8,516 nucleotides of DNA from an uncultured Porphyromonadaceae bacterium. Its GTDB lineage: Bacteria > Bacteroidota > Bacteroidia > Bacteroidales > Paludibacteraceae. The stretch's first letter is position 1, and every line of letters begins with the position of its first letter. The translations under genes and the position numbers were made by a program. Under the pieces are notes generated by a model. The model saw nothing but the letters and a program-made list of their open reading frames with translations. It was not told the origin of the DNA and ran no database searches. Shown here in pieces: positions 7,657 through 8,516 of the stretch. Location of the stretch: contig CALEJM010000265.1 in the NCBI GenBank assembly GCA_937898265.1, forward strand, positions 1 to 8,516. Reading direction: 5' to 3'.

Positions 7657-7720
7657 GACCCTCCCTCCCCTCTCCCTCGCCCTTTAAGGGAGAGGGTAGG
7701 GGAGAGGGTCTTCTTTTGTT
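7657..7720 (+). terminator. Second C-rich hairpin with T-rich tail, terminator-like
   Basis: An outer 7-bp helix pairs GACCCTC (7657-7663) with GAGGGTC (7704-7710). An inner 9-bp helix pairs CCCTCTCCC (7668-7676) with GGGAGAGGG (7688-7696). An asymmetric internal loop separates them and an 11-base loop caps the structure. The tail TTCTTTTGTT (7711-7720) is identical to the tail of the terminator at 7551-7560. It could act as a back-up terminator, or be a dispersed palindromic repeat that works as one. Confidence 0.6.
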
Positions 7721-7967
7721 AAAAAATTCCCGTTTTTGGGGCTTGGCGGGTTCGTTTTGTTAATGGCTTTCGGGGTGTTTTTGCCTGTTTTTGGGGTGGG
7801 GTGTTGGAGCGAAATGGTGCTTGTGGACTCTTCACAAACATTATCGGGGTGTGGATTTTCGTTCCAAAATTTGACGTTTTTGCACCTATCTGAAGATAGA
7901 AGTGTGGCTATTCCTACTTTCGTTGAAAACTGAAACTTTTTATACCGATTTGATTTGAAATCGTAAA
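7721..7967. other. Gene-free G/T-rich then AT-rich spacer
   Basis: I see no supportable gene here. Bases about 7726-7865 are strongly G+T-rich on the plus strand. They contain GTTTTTGGGG twice (7732-7741 and 7787-7796), TCGGGGTGT twice (7770-7778 and 7844-7852), and four GGGG runs (7738, 7772, 7793, 7798). The first three runs are too far apart for a convincing quadruplex. The palindrome CTATCTGAAGATAG lies at 7886-7899. A promoter for the next ORF is expected here, but I found no clean match to the Bacteroidota TTG / TAnnTTTG pattern. Confidence 0.6.
7946..7963. promoter_or_regulatory. Palindrome just upstream of the AT-rich ORF, possible operator or hairpin
   Basis: CGATTT (7946-7951) and AAATCG (7958-7963) form a 6-bp inverted repeat around six bases, ending four bases before the ATG at 7968. 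The position would suit an operator or an mRNA hairpin affecting translation start. An inverted repeat this short can occur by chance in AT-rich DNA. Confidence 0.25.
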
Positions 7968-8405
7968 ATGGGGTATTTTTTAAGGTGGGGCGAAGTTAAA
8001 GAGTGTAAGAAAAACGGTTTTTGGTGCCAGATAACCGAATTTGCATCGTTTTTGAAAGAAAAAATTGATTTGAATAAATTTCCAACATTGCGTTCAACAT
8101 CTGTGTTTATAAGCACTCCATATATTGATCCACAAAAAAGAGAATACATGGATTATATGCAAAATAAAATGAAATGGATCAAACCTGAAGGATTCAAAGT
8201 TAAAATGAATGCTCATAAATTCACTGAACAAAATCAAATTGGAAATTATGTCAATACTGGTAAATATAATGGAAAAGGTCCTGTTTTTAGAACTGAAAAT
8301 AAAGCAAAATGGACCAATGAACAAGGTTTTACTCCTTATAATCATTGTCCTCAAAATTGTTTTGATTTAGATATTGTTGATAAAATAAACAGTTTGTTTT
8401 CTTAA
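7968..8405 (+). CDS. Unrecognised 145-residue protein in AT-rich DNA
   Basis: I do not recognise this protein. A TGA at 7956-7958 closes the frame upstream, and ATG 7968 is the first Met; no strong ribosome-binding site precedes it. An alternative Met at 8148 would keep only the C-terminal 85 residues. The product is rich in Lys, Asn and Phe, with no signal peptide and no transmembrane segment, so it is probably soluble. Four Cys are visible: KECKK and FWCQ near the N-terminus and the pair CPQNC near the C-terminus. The C-terminal half contains YVNTGKYNGKGPVFRT, which has a compact polar look, but no catalytic motif can be named. From about 8040 GC content falls to 24-30% and codons become A/T-ending, opposite to the giant gene. 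That points to acquired DNA. A toxin/effector role is only a guess from size and context. Confidence 0.6.
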   Translation: MGYFLRWGEVKECKKNGFWCQITEFASFLKEKIDLNKFPTLRSTSVFISTPYIDPQKREYMDYMQNKMKWIKPEGFKVKMNAHKFTEQNQIGNYVNTGKYNGKGPVFRTENKAKWTNEQGFTPYNHCPQNCFDLDIVDKINSLFS

Positions 8406-8418
8406 AAGGTGAGGTTTT

Positions 8419-8516
8419 ATGTCAGATAATAAAATTATTATAAATATAATTTATAAATGGATGATGTTAATTTTATAAGAATTGATTCTAATAACAATTT
8501 TAATATTATTGATGAT
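8419..8516 (+). CDS. Start of a downstream AT-rich gene, 3'-partial, frame uncertain
   Basis: ATG 8419 follows a good Shine-Dalgarno-like AAGGTGAGG (8406-8414) by four bases and lies 13 bp after the preceding stop, so the two would be co-transcribed. Its frame stops at TAA 8476-8478 after 19 codons (MSDNKIIINIIYKW and on). A second frame opens at ATG 8457 and runs to the window end, reading MDDVNFIRIDSNNNFNIIDD. One extra G in the GG at 8459-8460 would join the two frames into one continuous protein. The choices are a short leader ORF overlapping a real gene, a frameshifted gene, or a sequencing error. The product is unknown. Confidence 0.4.

Larger units (their letters stand above)
7471..7712. 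mobile_element. Possible MITE-like element bounded by 14-bp perfect inverted repeats
   Basis: The left end AAGACCCTCTCCCC (7471-7484) is the exact reverse complement of the right end GGGGAGAGGGTCTT (7699-7712). The 242-bp interval has no supported gene but holds a C-rich hairpin, an intrinsic terminator, three tandem arrays and a second hairpin. I see no clear target-site duplication, and C-rich motifs of this kind are common in bacterial intergenic DNA. It could instead be two copies of one dispersed palindromic repeat. The left end overlaps the last base of the giant gene's stop codon. Confidence 0.4.

Noticed and set aside
7738..7801. Four GGGG runs as a G-quadruplex
   Set aside because: The loops between the runs are about 30, 17 and 1 bases, too long and uneven for a confident call.
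7736..7933. 65-codon plus-strand ORF with a hydrophobic, signal-peptide-like start ending in a Cys
   Set aside because: The hydrophobic stretch follows from the G/T-rich DNA, the residues before the Cys (GVG) do not make a good lipobox, and there is no ribosome-binding site or recognisable domain.
7923..7957. Possible Bacteroidota promoter: TTG at 7923 with TTGATTTG at 7950-7957
   Set aside because: The -7 element misses the A of TAnnTTTG, and the 24-base spacing is longer than usual.

Overview
The window looks like DNA from the order Bacteroidales (phylum Bacteroidota). The main evidence is one giant surface-protein gene that ends in a recognisable type IX secretion (T9SS) sorting domain. 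It carries repeated jelly-roll/MAM-like ('choice-of-anchor J'/cleaved-adhesin type) and fibronectin-III-like modules typical of that group. The genus cannot be fixed from the sequence.

Layout: bases 2-7471 are a single plus-strand reading frame, open at the left edge, giving 2489 visible residues. It holds eight jelly-roll + Fn3 pairs (the first cut by the window edge), a ninth divergent jelly-roll, four 52-54-residue CDS-type repeats and a C-terminal T9SS domain. The real start, signal peptide and any N-terminal domains lie upstream.

Bases 7472-7967 hold no gene I can support. The first half is dense in structure. There is a C-rich hairpin just after the stop, a clear intrinsic terminator, three back-to-back short tandem arrays (periods 7, 9 and 7 bp), and a second C-rich hairpin with a T-rich tail. 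A perfect 14-bp inverted repeat (7471-7484 and 7699-7712) encloses all of this, like the ends of a small non-autonomous element. The second half is G/T-rich, then AT-rich, with two small palindromes.

From about 8040 to the window end the DNA falls to roughly 24-30% GC, against about 45-62% in lines sampled from the giant gene. It carries an unrecognised 145-residue ORF (7968-8405) and, 13 bp later, the start of another AT-rich ORF. This looks like acquired DNA. Its two-gene layout would suit a small effector/immunity-like cassette, but nothing in the sequence proves that.

The giant protein would be exported through the inner membrane, then passed across the outer membrane by the T9SS using its C-terminal domain, and attached to the cell surface or released. 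The downstream AT-rich genes are separated from it by two terminator-like structures and are unlikely to share its transcript.
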